From: Heterobasidion occidentale
Taxonomy: Eukaryota > Basidiomycota > Agaricomycetes > Russulales > Bondarzewiaceae
Direction: 5' to 3'
Assembly (NCBI GenBank): GCA_039111635.1
Contig: JBCAQO010000014.1
Coordinates: 930,001-994,000, forward strand
DNA: 64,000 bases
Shown: positions 1 to 10,677 of the stretch, piece after piece
How positions within the stretch are numbered: position 1 is the first letter of the stretch
Layout: each line of letters opens with the position of its first letter
Notes under the pieces: model-generated
Database searches by the model: none
The model's input: the letters and a program-made list of their open reading frames with translations, nothing else
What the model was told of the DNA's origin: nothing
Program-made: the position numbers and the translations under genes

Positions 1-880
1 AGGGTGTGGATTAGATGTAGCGTCTCGAGCTCAGGCATGTTCTCAAGTATCTCGAGCAGGCGCGCGCAGGTCGTCTGGCCGTCCCGACAAGTGCCCATCC
101 GTCTGCGAAGGAAAGTTTCAAAGAGACATTTTTGCTGCGAACATGGGATCCCAGGAGAGGCTGCAGTTATGGAGTTCGACATGACGCAAATGCCCGCTGC
201 CCGTGCGAATAGGTCCGATGGACATTGCACTACGTCCTGTGAGGTGATGAAGAAGTCCACGATCTCCAAAGCTGGGGCAGGGTTGGACAAGCGCTCGAGA
301 ATGGGTATCAAAATCTGTCTTGAGCCGGTGAACCGCAGCTCCGTACGTGGACAATGTGTTCTACCACGTAATCGAAGAGCGGTGGCCATGCTACATCGTC
401 TAGACGCACATTCACAGGTGCAAAGCGCGCACGGTGCATCATCTCCAAAGCCCACTCACGACCGAGATCTGTCGTGATAGAAGTCCAGAGGCGTGGATAT
501 GCAATCGCCACAGCGCGCCAATATCTACACACATGTGTTGCGGGGACTATCCAGGCAAGCCGTGTATGCGCCGTCTGTTTACCATAAACCTGCCAGTCTG
601 AGTCGCTTGCGCATGGGCTGATTACAGAGAGCCAGGTGAAGATGTAAACGAGGATTTCGAAGGGCAGCGAATTGATGTGGATGGGAACGGGATTCTTGAC
701 GTGGTTCGGTGAGCAGACATCAGAAGATGTGCTGGCAATATCGAGCAAGTGCTGTCCTAACACAGCAAGATCGTTTGTGCTGGAAAGAATCATTGGACTT
801 GTGAACGACGAGAAGAATATATGCATGTACCTAGTCGAGATGTTCGGCAGTTTCTTCTCCGTCCTTCTGACTTTACTCAT
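1..880 (-). CDS. F-box protein with LRR-like tail, 3' truncated by the window and frame-disrupted
   Basis: This is a substrate-receptor type F-box protein of the large Agaricomycete family, expected to act in SCF ubiquitin ligases. The N-terminal half reads cleanly from the ATG at 880. It shows the F-box core INSLPFEILVYIFTWL, followed by the usual HVCRYWRAVAIAYPRLWTSI segment. Downstream, the protein continues in other frames: near 335-345 it shifts to ELRFTGSRQILIPILERL, and near 200 to HLRHVELHNCSLSW. Both are typical leucine-rich lines of such proteins. A further reading shift or intron near 100-120 leads to LLEILENMPELETLHL at the window edge. The breaks are single-base and may be sequencing errors rather than decay. 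The target is unknown. Confidence 0.7.
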
Positions 881-1312
881 CTCGGCGTCTCGCTAGGTGA
901 CTGTGCGTTTGTGCTCAAGCTGGTGGTGTTCTGTGTGCTGAGACTGGGACTAAGAGGTTGATTGATCCGATCTGAGTCCACCTCTTATAGGGGGTACAGA
1001 CTGGGTGCAGTGAGCTGGAGGTGAGCAGCAGTGAGACAGCCTCTGGGCTGACATCAGCAGAAGTGCGAAAACGTTCCGTGATACTTCCGTACCGACAGCG
1101 CCGGAGCGCATGAGCTCCTGGCAGAGTTCTGTTTGTGTACAGTAAGGTTTGCTCGTCGAAGTATATGTATATAGGCGGCACTAGCTCGTCGCGATCACGA
1201 ATAACGATAAGTGAGGAAATGATGTATAAGACCCGGACGACTCAAGACCAATTCCCAACAAAAAATGAAGCACGAGAGGGGGTTTGATGGAAGACAACGA
1301 AAAAGCAGCAGA

Positions 1313-2309
1313 TCATCGCCCGCCCTTGATCATCCCTACGCCTGTGATCTCGTCACGGCTCGGATCGCGCTCTAAGTCCATCGGGTCACCCTCCCGCGCC
1401 TTCTCCTTGAAGGAAGACACGTCTGAGGATGCGGAGAGTGGCTCGTCGCCACACCCACAGTCGTAAGTGTCATCGAGATGCGCGCAGTCAAAGGCGGGCT
1501 TATTTAGCCGTTCGTTCACCTGGTTGTGTACATGACAGAGCCAGAGAGAGGCGGAGCGCCGCGAAGACGTCTGGATGTCGAAAGCAGAAGACACAAGATA
1601 AACGGGCCATACCGTTCGCGTTCAGGGATCGTCATCTCAGATCAAGTACGTAGCAGAAGAAACGGACCTGTGGCGGAAACTTCTTGAGAAGTAGCTGAAA
1701 CTCGGCGGCGCACTCGCCGCAGGGGTACAGGCGCGATGTGAGGTGGAAATAAGATAGCAGCGCCGTACGCTCATCTTCTGTCGGTGCTTCAGGATAACGA
1801 AGCGTCATCGTGTGACTGCCTTGGTCCACATAAGCGTTAGAACTTTTGGTGGTGAACAACACGCACAGAAGTTTCCACGTTGCACGACCTAGTGCAGCTC
1901 TGACGCGATGAGGGTTCAGGATGTATTGTTTATTGACAGAGAGTGACAGAATGATAGGTGGGGACGCGTATTGAAGCAATCCGACGCACTCACTTTGCGG
2001 TCTCGTTTCCAAGCTTAGACATAATCACTCCACCATGCGCTGCGATATCTGACTGTGGCACGAGGGGATGCAGCGCGTGAATCTGCTTCTCTACACCCCC
2101 CTCGCCAAAGAGGTCGCCCGTCCATGGGTCGATGTAGGCCCGAGAGGGTGCATGAAGAAATGCCAAAGATGACACCAAGAACTACATTCCACAATTATCA
2201 GCCCGGTGAAATTCCAGCAATAATCAAGTGGAGTGGATGATCTGAGGTCAATTGGACGTACGAGCGCGACTATGATGGCGAGGAAGGTCTTGGTGAAGCG
2301 GGAGATCAT
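1313..2309 (-). CDS. ERV2: FAD-linked sulfhydryl oxidase of the ERV2/ALR family
   Basis: Erv2-type enzymes make disulfide bonds in the ER lumen with FAD and oxygen. Five exons (2262-2309, 1994-2181, 1867-1899, 1668-1815, 1313-1570) join in frame to 224 residues with GT-AG introns. Residues 1-30 form a hydrophobic signal anchor (MISRFTKTFLAIIVAL...), which points to the ER rather than mitochondrial Erv1. The catalytic motif YPCGEC gives Cys122-Cys125. W149, C151, H154, N155 and N158 form the FAD-binding WxCxxHNxVN signature, with its structural partner C168. C177-G-C179 matches the Erv2 C-terminal shuttle pair. An acidic, serine-rich tail follows. The start was chosen because it gives the signal anchor and the exon 1/2 junction is phase 0. 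It lies head to head with LSM4. Confidence 0.9.
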
Positions 2310-2608
2310 TGTCTTCCAATACAATGAGTTGATTGGGATCTATGTGGGCACCAGGCTCAAAAAAAGAGATGTAAATGGGAGATGTAAACCAGCACAGAAA
2401 GAATGAGAAGGAGAGTTTGTCGTGGATACGCCGGAACCACTCGACTGGGCCGAGAGCAAGGCCGAGAGCGGAAGAACAGAGAACAGCCGACAAACACTGA
2501 CACAAGGTTAGGGTTAGGAATTGTGGATGGCGGCGCATCTGCGCCTTGCGCTGCGTCGCTGCGATCCTCTGTATTCTTCACTTTCCACGCCAAACAACCT
2601 TCTCTACA
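2310..2608. promoter_or_regulatory. Bidirectional promoter between ERV2 and LSM4
   Basis: This is the 299 nt between two divergent start codons. Both genes are housekeeping genes, so a shared promoter is inferred. I see no canonical TATA box. Short reading frames on both strands here have no recognisable protein content. Confidence 0.5.
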
Positions 2609-3392
2609 ATGGTAAGAACACAATTGTTTGAATGATTGATAACGGATAACAAAGTTGTACAATAGCTTCCACTATCGCTCCTCAATGCGGCGCAAAACAA
2701 GCCTATGGTGAATTCAACCTTGCTTCTGCATGCACTCGCAGCGATGGCTGATGAATCGCGCGTCCGATGACATAGCTGGTCGAGCTGAAGAATGGGGAGA
2801 CATTCAATGGACATCTTATCAACTGCGACAACTTCATGAACATCACGCTTCGCGAGGTGTACCAGACGAGCGCGGACGGAGACCGGTTCTGGAAGGTCAA
2901 AGAGTGCTATATTCGCGGGAGCACAGTGCGTGACTCCCTTTCCATGCTCATTTGTATCTCTGTTCACCTGCGGAGAGCTATGTTTCTGATGTGTGGCGTG
3001 GTCGGTGCAGATCAAATACCTTCGCGTGCCAGATACCCTGCTCGACGCGGTGAAGGAGGAGCAGGCGCGTGCGCGGGAAGCTGGGAAGAGCGCACGAGGC
3101 GCACATATTAGCGGCGCGGGTGTACGAGGTGAGCACTCGTTTCTTCCTGCCCACCCCTTCATTTGTCCCCTTTGCTTTTGCTCTCGCTCGGCCTCCCCTT
3201 CTCCTGAATGGCGCGAGCTAATCGACACAATCTATAGGGCGTGGACTTCCACCACGAGGTCAGTTTGCTATCCTGATCTGAACAACACGATTTCTGACCG
3301 CTTCTTTGCCTTGTCTTCGTCATACTCTAGGACGCGGCATGCCACGCGGCGGGCCAATGCGTGGTCGTGGCGGGCGTGGACGGGGTATGTGA
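2609..3392 (+). CDS. LSM4: U6 snRNA-associated Sm-like protein LSm4
   Basis: LSm4 is a subunit of the nuclear LSm2-8 ring that binds the U6 snRNA 3' end, and of the cytoplasmic LSm1-7 decapping ring. Six exons (2609-2611, 2666-2707, 2776-2925, 3011-3128, 3238-3258, 3331-3392) give 131 residues. The first exon is only the ATG. The Sm1 motif ([22 protein letters not shown], shown here in two parts: [12 protein letters not shown] and [10 protein letters not shown]) and the Sm2 motif ([14 protein letters not shown]) are intact. The C-terminus is an RGG-type tail ([19 protein letters not shown]), typical of fungal and animal LSm4. Length fits the family. It is divergently transcribed from ERV2. 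Confidence 0.95.
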
Positions 3393-4580
3393 TCTGACGT
3401 GATCGGATACGGGTGTGCATCGCCTGTCAATCGTCGTGTGTTGTATTCGCTTTCTTTCGATGCCCGTCAGTGTTTCATTTCCTACATTTGGACTACTTTG
3501 ATATATCATAATCGCACGCGTACCGAGGTTTTGGATGGTGCTACTCAGGCCTGTCCCAGTGCGTCGCTTCGGAGTGCGCAAGTCTGATCGGAGAGCGGCA
3601 CCTCCGTGTTCTTGCCGGGTCGCGAAGCGCTTGTGCGTGCACACTGCAGTTTGCGTGCAAGCAGCACGGTGAGACAGTTCCTTCCTGTGCGAAATATGTG
3701 ACGACCTTCTTTCATCAGTCTCTTCCATCTCTCGTGTTTCTAGCGTCATGCTGCGGTAGAAAGGGGGCCATTCACTGTGCTCGTGTCACCATGTGAAACT
3801 CCATCAAGCACCTCAAACTACTTGGAAGCTACGATAATAGAATATGTCATTCATGTGTGTGTGTCAAGTGTCAGGCTTCATAACATTACAATGTCGCCTG
3901 TAGACGCCCGGTCTCGTCATTTCCAGGTGAACCCAGTCAGCCGTTGACGAGCGATCTAGACTCCAAGGCCTGTGCGCCCACAGTGATAATGCGATATCTA
4001 AACGGCGTTTCGGAGCCGCCTAACGCTAGAAATTGTGTAGAGGAGCTTGGGTAGAGGCCGACATGCCCGTCGAGGGTGTTCCTCATACGTATGCCTATGT
4101 TGTTTTAGGTTATTCTCAAGTCATGGAGGCCAGAGTTGCTGATAGCTGTCAAGCATCAAGGCACAGAGATAAGATAAGATGTTGGTTTGCGGCAACTGAT
4201 CAAACTTCCAACTTTGCAACCTGACCTCAGACAGCATTCATTTGCGGCACGGCTCAGTTGCAGTGTGTCTCACATGTCTATAGCTGTCCCAAAAATCGTC
4301 TCCCATGCTTGGTACCGTTGATCGTCGACCGTAGAGCAAAGAACGCGAGGCATCATACCATCAGATGACTGTATGATCAAGCTCGGTCTTCTCGGTCAGT
4401 CTCAAGGATGTAAACGGCTTTGAACGGCTTCAGTGCGCTTGTCGGTCCCGACTCCGGCGGCGATCTCTTGCTCTTTACAAAGTCGACGTCGTTTACCAAG
4501 CCGCTCCTAGGCTTCTCTCCCCTTATCTTTCTTTCCTTCTCTCTCTGTTTGAATTTCGCTCGGAATTGGCTGAACGGCGG
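3393..4580. other. Intergenic, no gene recognised
   Basis: There is no reading frame with family resemblance on either strand. The only pattern noted is a pair of overlapping GATAAG elements near 4168-4178. The region probably holds the LSM4 3' UTR and the promoter of the next F-box gene. Confidence 0.5.
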
Positions 4581-6682
4581 CATGCCATTCAGGCCGGAGA
4601 AGATACCTCTCGACATCCTATATCCTATCCTTGAGCACCTCAACAATCGCCTCGACCTTCACGCGGCTGCACTCACGAGCCGTTGCTTTAACGCTGCTGC
4701 GACTCCCCTGCTGTACCGCAGGCTCGACACGCGCACGAAATGGGAGGATAAAGCGGTGCGTTGCAGCCCTGGTTGCTGAGAAGGCGACCTCTTTGCATGC
4801 ATCTGGACCTGCGCTCACACTTCGGCCGTCGCGTCTCCAGTCTCCCATCGTGCTCCACCCGGCCATCACGATCCTCCAAAAGCCGGGGCTCGCACGGTAT
4901 GTGCGCGAGGTGCGCGAGACAGGTTGAGTACGCCTTCTTCTCTTGTCTCCTACTTCGCTCTCCTACACCACGCAAGCCCTCTGTGAATCATACGTGTCCT
5001 TGGGTTCATATCAGGCGCGTAACGGTCAGGCTGATTCAACGATGGTTAGCCGCATCGATGATATGTTCGTTTGATCCACTTGCCTCTTTGAGACCGTTGG
5101 CCGACGGGCGCCGTTTAATGGTCGGTCTCTTCCGTTCTGCCTGGGTGCGAGTCTTCCCGGCAAGCATATTGCAGCACCGGTCAAGTGCCCGAACGTCAAA
5201 AAGCGACACGTCTGTCTTTTATCGAACGTGCGCTTCTGGAATTTTCGTGCCATCTGAATGATTGGTTTAGGCTTCGATACCATTATGCGCGGCACTGACG
5301 TGTCTGTCATCTCCAGGTGTTATGCATCACACTCACCCAACAATCACGGAAACAGTCTTTAAGGCACTCCGCCTTTGCACTAATCTATCTTCATTCGCAT
5401 GGAACGACGACAGCTACTCTTCAGGCCAGCTATTCATGGCTTTCCTCACAATTCTCAAAGATCTACCCCTCCGCTCACTGACGATTCGGACATACTCCGA
5501 TCTCGGGGAGCCCATATGGGCTGTCCTGAATGAATTTACGGGGCTGCATAAAATTGCTATATGGTGCATGGACGGGCCGCCACGGGTTTTGCAAGGTTGG
5601 GCAGGCGTTCTCGGAGACACTTTGACCGAGCTCGAGTTAGGCGTAGGTCATTCAGCCCTGAAGTTATCAATTGTTACGCTAACCTCCTTAAGGACAGCGA
5701 TGTGCCGGGGTGCCCGCCACGATCCTAGTTTCTGTTCTCTCGCAGTTGCCGCTTCTGCGTGTGCTCAACCTCAAAGGAGCGCCAAGCGCTGCAATTCCAG
5801 ACATTCTCGCATCGCTCCCGAATCTACAGGCCCTCGATACCGAGTTTCTAGGCTCTGGGATGTTAAGACGACGACCTGCGGCCTTGGATGAGGAGGCCGC
5901 GCTGCCGCGCTTGCGGCGGCTGACAGTACGCACAAGCTCAGTCGACCTGCAAGGCCCGCAGCGCCTGTGGGTGTGGCTGCGCCAGCTGATCCCACGCCCC
6001 TCGCTGGAGGCGTTCGTGCTCAATGCGTTCTCGACGCAGGGACAAACGACGATCCCGCGCCATTTCTTGCTCGCGCTAGCGCATACACACGGGGAGACGC
6101 TGAAGAGCTTCCTCGTCAACATGACGCAGCTCACACTCGAGGACATTGAGTGCCTGTGTACGCTATTTCCACGGCTGGAGGCGCTCTCGTGTGCTGTGGC
6201 CAGCCCGGATCCGGTGTGTATCCGATGCTGCGGCTTATCCTTTACTCCTGAATCCACCGCTAACGCGGACCCCACGTTCCGTTTGTCATTACTCTGCAGG
6301 CTTCGATCGAACGCGTTATTTCGAAGGCAAAACACCTGCACTCTCTCAGACTGCACGTGCACTGGATACCGGACATGAACCAGAGCAGTCAAGGCCTAAG
6401 CACTCCAATGTCCTCGTACCTTCAATACTCGCCCAGATCACCATCTGCGCGTTTTGGACGGGCAGAGGCCGAAGCGCTGATGCGCAGGGAGGGTTCGCTC
6501 CTCCGCACTGTATCGATGGGGCCGCACATGTACACGGTGCGCACATTTGTACCGTGCTGTCTCTTTGAAACCTGATTTTTGCCGATGATTGGGTGTTGTA
6601 GGGTTCGTGGATGAGGACGGCAAACCAGGAGTTGAAATTTGTAGTTGGAGAGGATTCAGCGGTAGGCGATAGCTGGTTGTAG
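4581..6682 (+). CDS. F-box/leucine-rich protein
   Basis: This is probably an SCF-type receptor; its target is unknown. The start at 4581 gives a canonical fungal F-box (RPEKIPLDILYPILEHL, then LTSRCFNAAATPLLYRRL). Well-supported exons are 4581-~4755, 5317-5642, 5698-6213, 6300-6536 and 6602-6682. The three introns among the last four exons are clean GT-AG, and the end reads SAVGDSWL-stop. LRR-like lines include LKDLPLRSLTIRTYSDLG, LSQLPLLRVLNLKG and LPRLRRLTVRTSSVDLQG. Between 4756 and 5316 the structure is unresolved. HPAITILQKPGLARYVREV (about 4855-4910) is clearly part of the protein but lies in another frame, reached by an intron or a one-base indel. A central leucine-poor linker follows the second LRR block. 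Confidence 0.75.
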
Positions 6683-7054
6683 GATCTTATGGACAATCAG
6701 GATTTATGATATGGATCTGTACTAGGATCTTAACGACATATGTGACATTTCGAGTCAGGTGGAATGTATGACTTGTTCTGTGGAACTTGACTAGAAGCTA
6801 GATCTTATCTTATCACATCTTATCTTGTCTCTCCTTGATCTGATCTTATCGGGACGCGATCTCCATCCTGACATTTTGAGCAAAAACAACTCCGAACATC
6901 GCTGAACATCATAGTATCCTTGTCATCTTTCAAACCAATCTGATTCACCCTCCAAGTTGACTCATTGGACCTCGACCAAAAGTGAGCTATCATGGGCAGA
7001 ACAATGCCAAGTATGCTCCCTGACGCTTGAGGTAGTTAAAAATACAAGCCTACT
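6683..7054. promoter_or_regulatory. Intergenic with a cluster of four CTTATC (GATAAG) sites
   Basis: CTTATC occurs at 6804-6809, 6809-6814, 6819-6824 and 6845-6850, that is, GATAAG on the minus strand. This is the HGATAR core recognised by fungal GATA factors (nitrogen, iron-siderophore and light regulators). The cluster lies 205-250 nt upstream of DPH5 and 120 nt past the F-box stop. Function is inferred from the motif alone. Confidence 0.35.
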
Positions 7055-8187
7055 ATGTTCTATGTCATTGGCCTCGGATTGTGCGATGAAAAGGATATCA
7101 CTGTTCGTGGATTAGAGGTAAGCTCACTTGAATGTCACTTACACCATTTGAAGGAAGCTGACATCCATCTGCTCGTTGGCACACTAGGCAGTCAAAGGTT
7201 CGACGCGCGTGTACCTCGAAGCATACACGAGCATTCTGATGGTGCAAAAAGAACGCCTGGCGAGTAGTAGTTTAAATATCGTAAAACTTGTGCGTGAATA
7301 CTGACTTGTTTATGCAAGAAAGGAGGAGTTTTACGGCAAAGAGCTTATTCTCGCGGACCGTGACATGGTGGAGACACAAAGCGACGAGATTCTAAGAGAT
7401 GCAGACAAGGAGGATATAGCGCTGCTAGTTGTGGGAGATCCTTTTGGGTGAGTCCTCCCGTGCACACGGAAATAACGCACTGGGTTTCCTTCTTTGACAG
7501 ACACGATTATCTAGTGCAACAACTCATACAGACATCATCCTACGCGCGCGAGCCCTGAAGATCCCAACACGTGTAGTGCATAACGCATCTATCATGAATG
7601 CCATCGGTGCATGCGGACTGCAGCTCTATAATTTTGGGCAAACAGTATCCCTCGTCTTCTTCACAGACACGTGGAAGCCAGACAGTTTCTACGATCGGAT
7701 TGCGGAGAACGCAGTTCTCGGGATGCACACTCTCGTGCTGCTTGATATCAAAGTGAAAGAGCAAAGCGAGGAAAACCTCGCCCGGTCCGTTTTCCCTGTG
7801 ATCCAGTTGGGCGATCTGATCTTGAACCATACGATTTACAGAGGCCGCAAAATCTATGAACCGCCACGGTACATGTCCATCCCCACCGCCGTTTCCCAGT
7901 TGTGCGAGATAGAGTCTTTGAGGAACGGTGGAATCCTCTCGCCTTCCTCGACCCTTGCAATCGCTGTCTCGCGTGTCGGCGGCGGCGACGAGCAGCGCAT
8001 CGTTTGCGGCACGCTCGAGGAACTTTCTCAGCAGCCCGAAGAGGTTTACGGCGAGCCATTACACAGTCTGGTAATTGTCGGTAAGAGGCTGCATCACCTC
8101 GAGGCAGAATATGCGGAAGCATTTGCGGCCAAAGATAGTCGATGGCATGATGTTGCTAGCAGCGTATATAAATGTGAGTTTGACTAG
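7055..8187 (+). CDS. DPH5: Diphthine methyl ester synthase
   Basis: Dph5 is the SAM-dependent methyltransferase that tetramethylates the diphthamide precursor on the eEF2 histidine, in the cytoplasm. Exons 7055-7117, 7188-7259, 7323-7447, 7515-7784 and 7842-8187 join to 291 residues, the usual family length. Signatures are [21 protein letters not shown] at the N-terminus (a 21-residue exon; key part [11 protein letters not shown]), [56 protein letters not shown] and the [15 protein letters not shown] loop. Intron 2 (7260-7322) begins with GC and ends with AG. A GT donor 29 nt further on would insert residues unknown in the family, so GC-AG is preferred. The C-terminal region [21 protein letters not shown] is normal. 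Confidence 0.93.
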
Positions 8188-8317
8188 GTAAAGGGGGGCA
8201 ATGTTGTACAACCTTCTGCAATCGACTTTCAAACATCTGTATAACCTGGCACGAAGAGCGCAGACGAAAAGGAAAGCATAGAAAAAGAGATGCAAGAACC
8301 AAGATTCAAGCCTTCGA

Positions 8318-10011
8318 TCAAAGGGAGAGTTTTACCGGACCATTCGTCGTGCTGACCGCAACCACGCCCTTCGACCTACTGGTCTCGTCTCTTGGTGACC
8401 ACCTGATCTCACCACTCACAGTCCTCCCCTTTCTATCCACCGGATTCATGTCAACAACCCTCTTCCTACCCTGACCGGACGGGTCCTCACGTTCCTCACT
8501 ATGGTCCAACGTAGGGTGTGAGTTGGTAGTCGAAAGCACGAATGTCCCCTCGTATGCTGCAGGGAGGCGAACCTGCGCCCGCGAGTTTGTAGTATGTCCG
8601 GAGAGGTAGAGAGTAGAATCTGCAGGGGCGTCGTTCACGCTGACGTCAAGCGGGCCGTTGGAGGTTCTCGAGTTGATGTTGAAAGAACCAGCGGAGTTTT
8701 CGCTGGTGCTGTGGAGCGATGCGCTTACTTTGGTCGCACTGACACAAAGCAGTCAAGAGCCCGTCCATGAAGACACGATAGGAAGACAGAAACTCACCCA
8801 TTCGTAGAGCTCGTGTGCAGAGTAGTGGGATGTTCGGTGTTCGCATTGTGAAGCCGTGCATCAACATCCACATGTGCATTGGTGGTTACGAGAGTCAACG
8901 AAGTGGAGGTGTTGAATGAGCCATGGATGTGACCATTAGTCGTCGCGATTATTGCCTGATCGACAACCATAGGCTGAATGGATGTTTAGTCGCTGCGCGC
9001 ATGGAGGAAAAGGAACGAGACTGACTTGAACATCGACTCCAGAATTCGTGGTATGAAGCCGAACCGAACCGAACCGATAAGATGTATCTGAAAGACCAAA
9101 GGAGTGCTTGAAATTATGGAAGCTTGTCTCGAAAGCCGGCACATCTAAGGGCGCTTTGCCTGACCCTGGGGTAGGAAGACGGACAGTAATGCTGAACTGC
9201 AACATATCCCTCCAAGAGTGGCGATCGTGGACAGTCGGAGTCTGTCAATTCGAATCAAAGGGACAGTCAAGAATTGAGTAGCTTGTAAATACGCACGAAT
9301 ATGCCGATTCCGTTCTGCCCTTCTTCGCGCTCGAGTGAGCATACGGTTGCGCGGGAGAGAGCTTCGCGGGAGCGGAAACCAACAAGAATGGATACGTCGA
9401 CTGTGTCTTGCTCGGCGCCATCGCCCTCCTTCTCGACCACATTGATAGAGCCATGTGAAAGTGAGCCAGTGGAGAGAAAGAAGAGTAATTTCGAAGAGGA
9501 AAAAGGCAGTTCAAAGTCAAATTTGGCAAGGTGCATTGACGGAAAATCATCAGAATTGTCGTCGACAGGGGTCCATCCAGCACCTTGAATACATTTCAGC
9601 GGGTGTTGATGCTCCTCTGTTAGCACAGGGCTCGATGATGTGGGCCAGCGTCCCAAGTCATTCCAGTCCCAGTCATCATCCTGAACCGTTATCAGATGCA
9701 GCTGAATAAGTCCGCAATAACAGTGTGCGTACCCAAGTTGAGTGCCGATGGAAAACGTGGTGGACAATACGTTCCAACGCTAACAATACAAAGGTACAAG
9801 CGAATAGCTTGAAGATGAGCCCGCATGCAGACCGGCGCCTATGAGGTTGGTTGGGCGTGATGTATACATGAGTCGCCACTGGATATCCAGGATAACCTGC
9901 AGCCTGGACAGGGTAGGCTGGCGGCAGTGAGGTGGGTACAGCGCTCAGCGTGGCATCATAGCTTAGCGGTTGTCCTTCGCCTTTCCGCAAGGGAGTGGAG
10001 GAGGTATTCAT
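8318..10011 (-). CDS. Single-pass membrane protein of unknown function, paralogue A
   Basis: Exons 9733-10011, 9297-9680, 9026-9241, 8798-8973 and 8318-8738 join to 491 residues. The N-terminus is short and cytosolic-like (TPLRKGEGQ, then P/Y-rich). One hydrophobic helix follows (CGLIFKLFACTFVLLALE). After it comes a long beta-rich part with repeated T/S-N motifs (HTTNSGVD, VTTNAHVD, SRTSNGPLDV, STTNGPVKL) that suggest a beta-solenoid or adhesin-like fold. A conserved patch near the end reads EDPSGQGRKR. The family may be the fungal DUF7330 group (recalled, not searched). A paralogue at 16190-17868 has the same exon count, junction phases and an identical 176 nt fourth exon. Confidence 0.82.
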
Positions 10012-10677
10012 TATGATAAGTTCGAAGGACAAGGAAAGATGGCAGGAGTCACTTCAATAGTCTCGTTTTAAGTATGCGAAGGACTGCTGGGGCCTGCTGG
10101 GACATCGGAGCATTGCGTGTGCTGCGCAAAGATGATGTGTAGGACTGTGATGTCCGGCCGGTGGTGAATGATTTGAGGTAACATGACCCCAAGTAGCCCC
10201 AAGTCAGCAATTTGACCCAGAGCGATCCTGGATAATTGCCTATATAAGTGATCGGGCACATATTTATATGCATGGCCATATGGATCTATATGGGCATGTG
10301 GTGAATTGGACCAGGATCATGCTGCGGAAGACTACCATAGCCATGGCTCTCCAATGAGGTTGGCGATATGATTGACTCGTCCTCGGAGCAGCGTTCTGGG
10401 TACAACTAGAGTGATCTGGAACTTGCGTCATGTTGAGCTCTGTTAGCGCTCTGTTGGGCTGCGCAGTGAACTGTGAAATATGACCGGGCCGCATCATACA
10501 ATGATGAACTGATTCCAAGGGGGAAAGATAAGGATAACATTAGTACAGCAATCTATTTGACCCACTACCTACCAGACAACAGTTACAACAACAACAGCGA
10601 GCAAAGATCGCATTTCATGAATATACATATCTTTTCCAATGTATCGGAGCAACAGCACCAAAAAATCACATCGGCGT
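10012..10677. promoter_or_regulatory. Intergenic upstream of paralogue A
   Basis: This spacer lies between the AsnRS stop and the start of paralogue A, both on the minus strand. There is a TATATAA element at 10241-10247, about 230 nt from the start codon. No gene was recognised. Confidence 0.35.

Noticed and set aside
915..1181. Minus-strand frame of 88 codons
   Set aside because: No family resemblance; it lies in the spacer between the F-box gene and ERV2.
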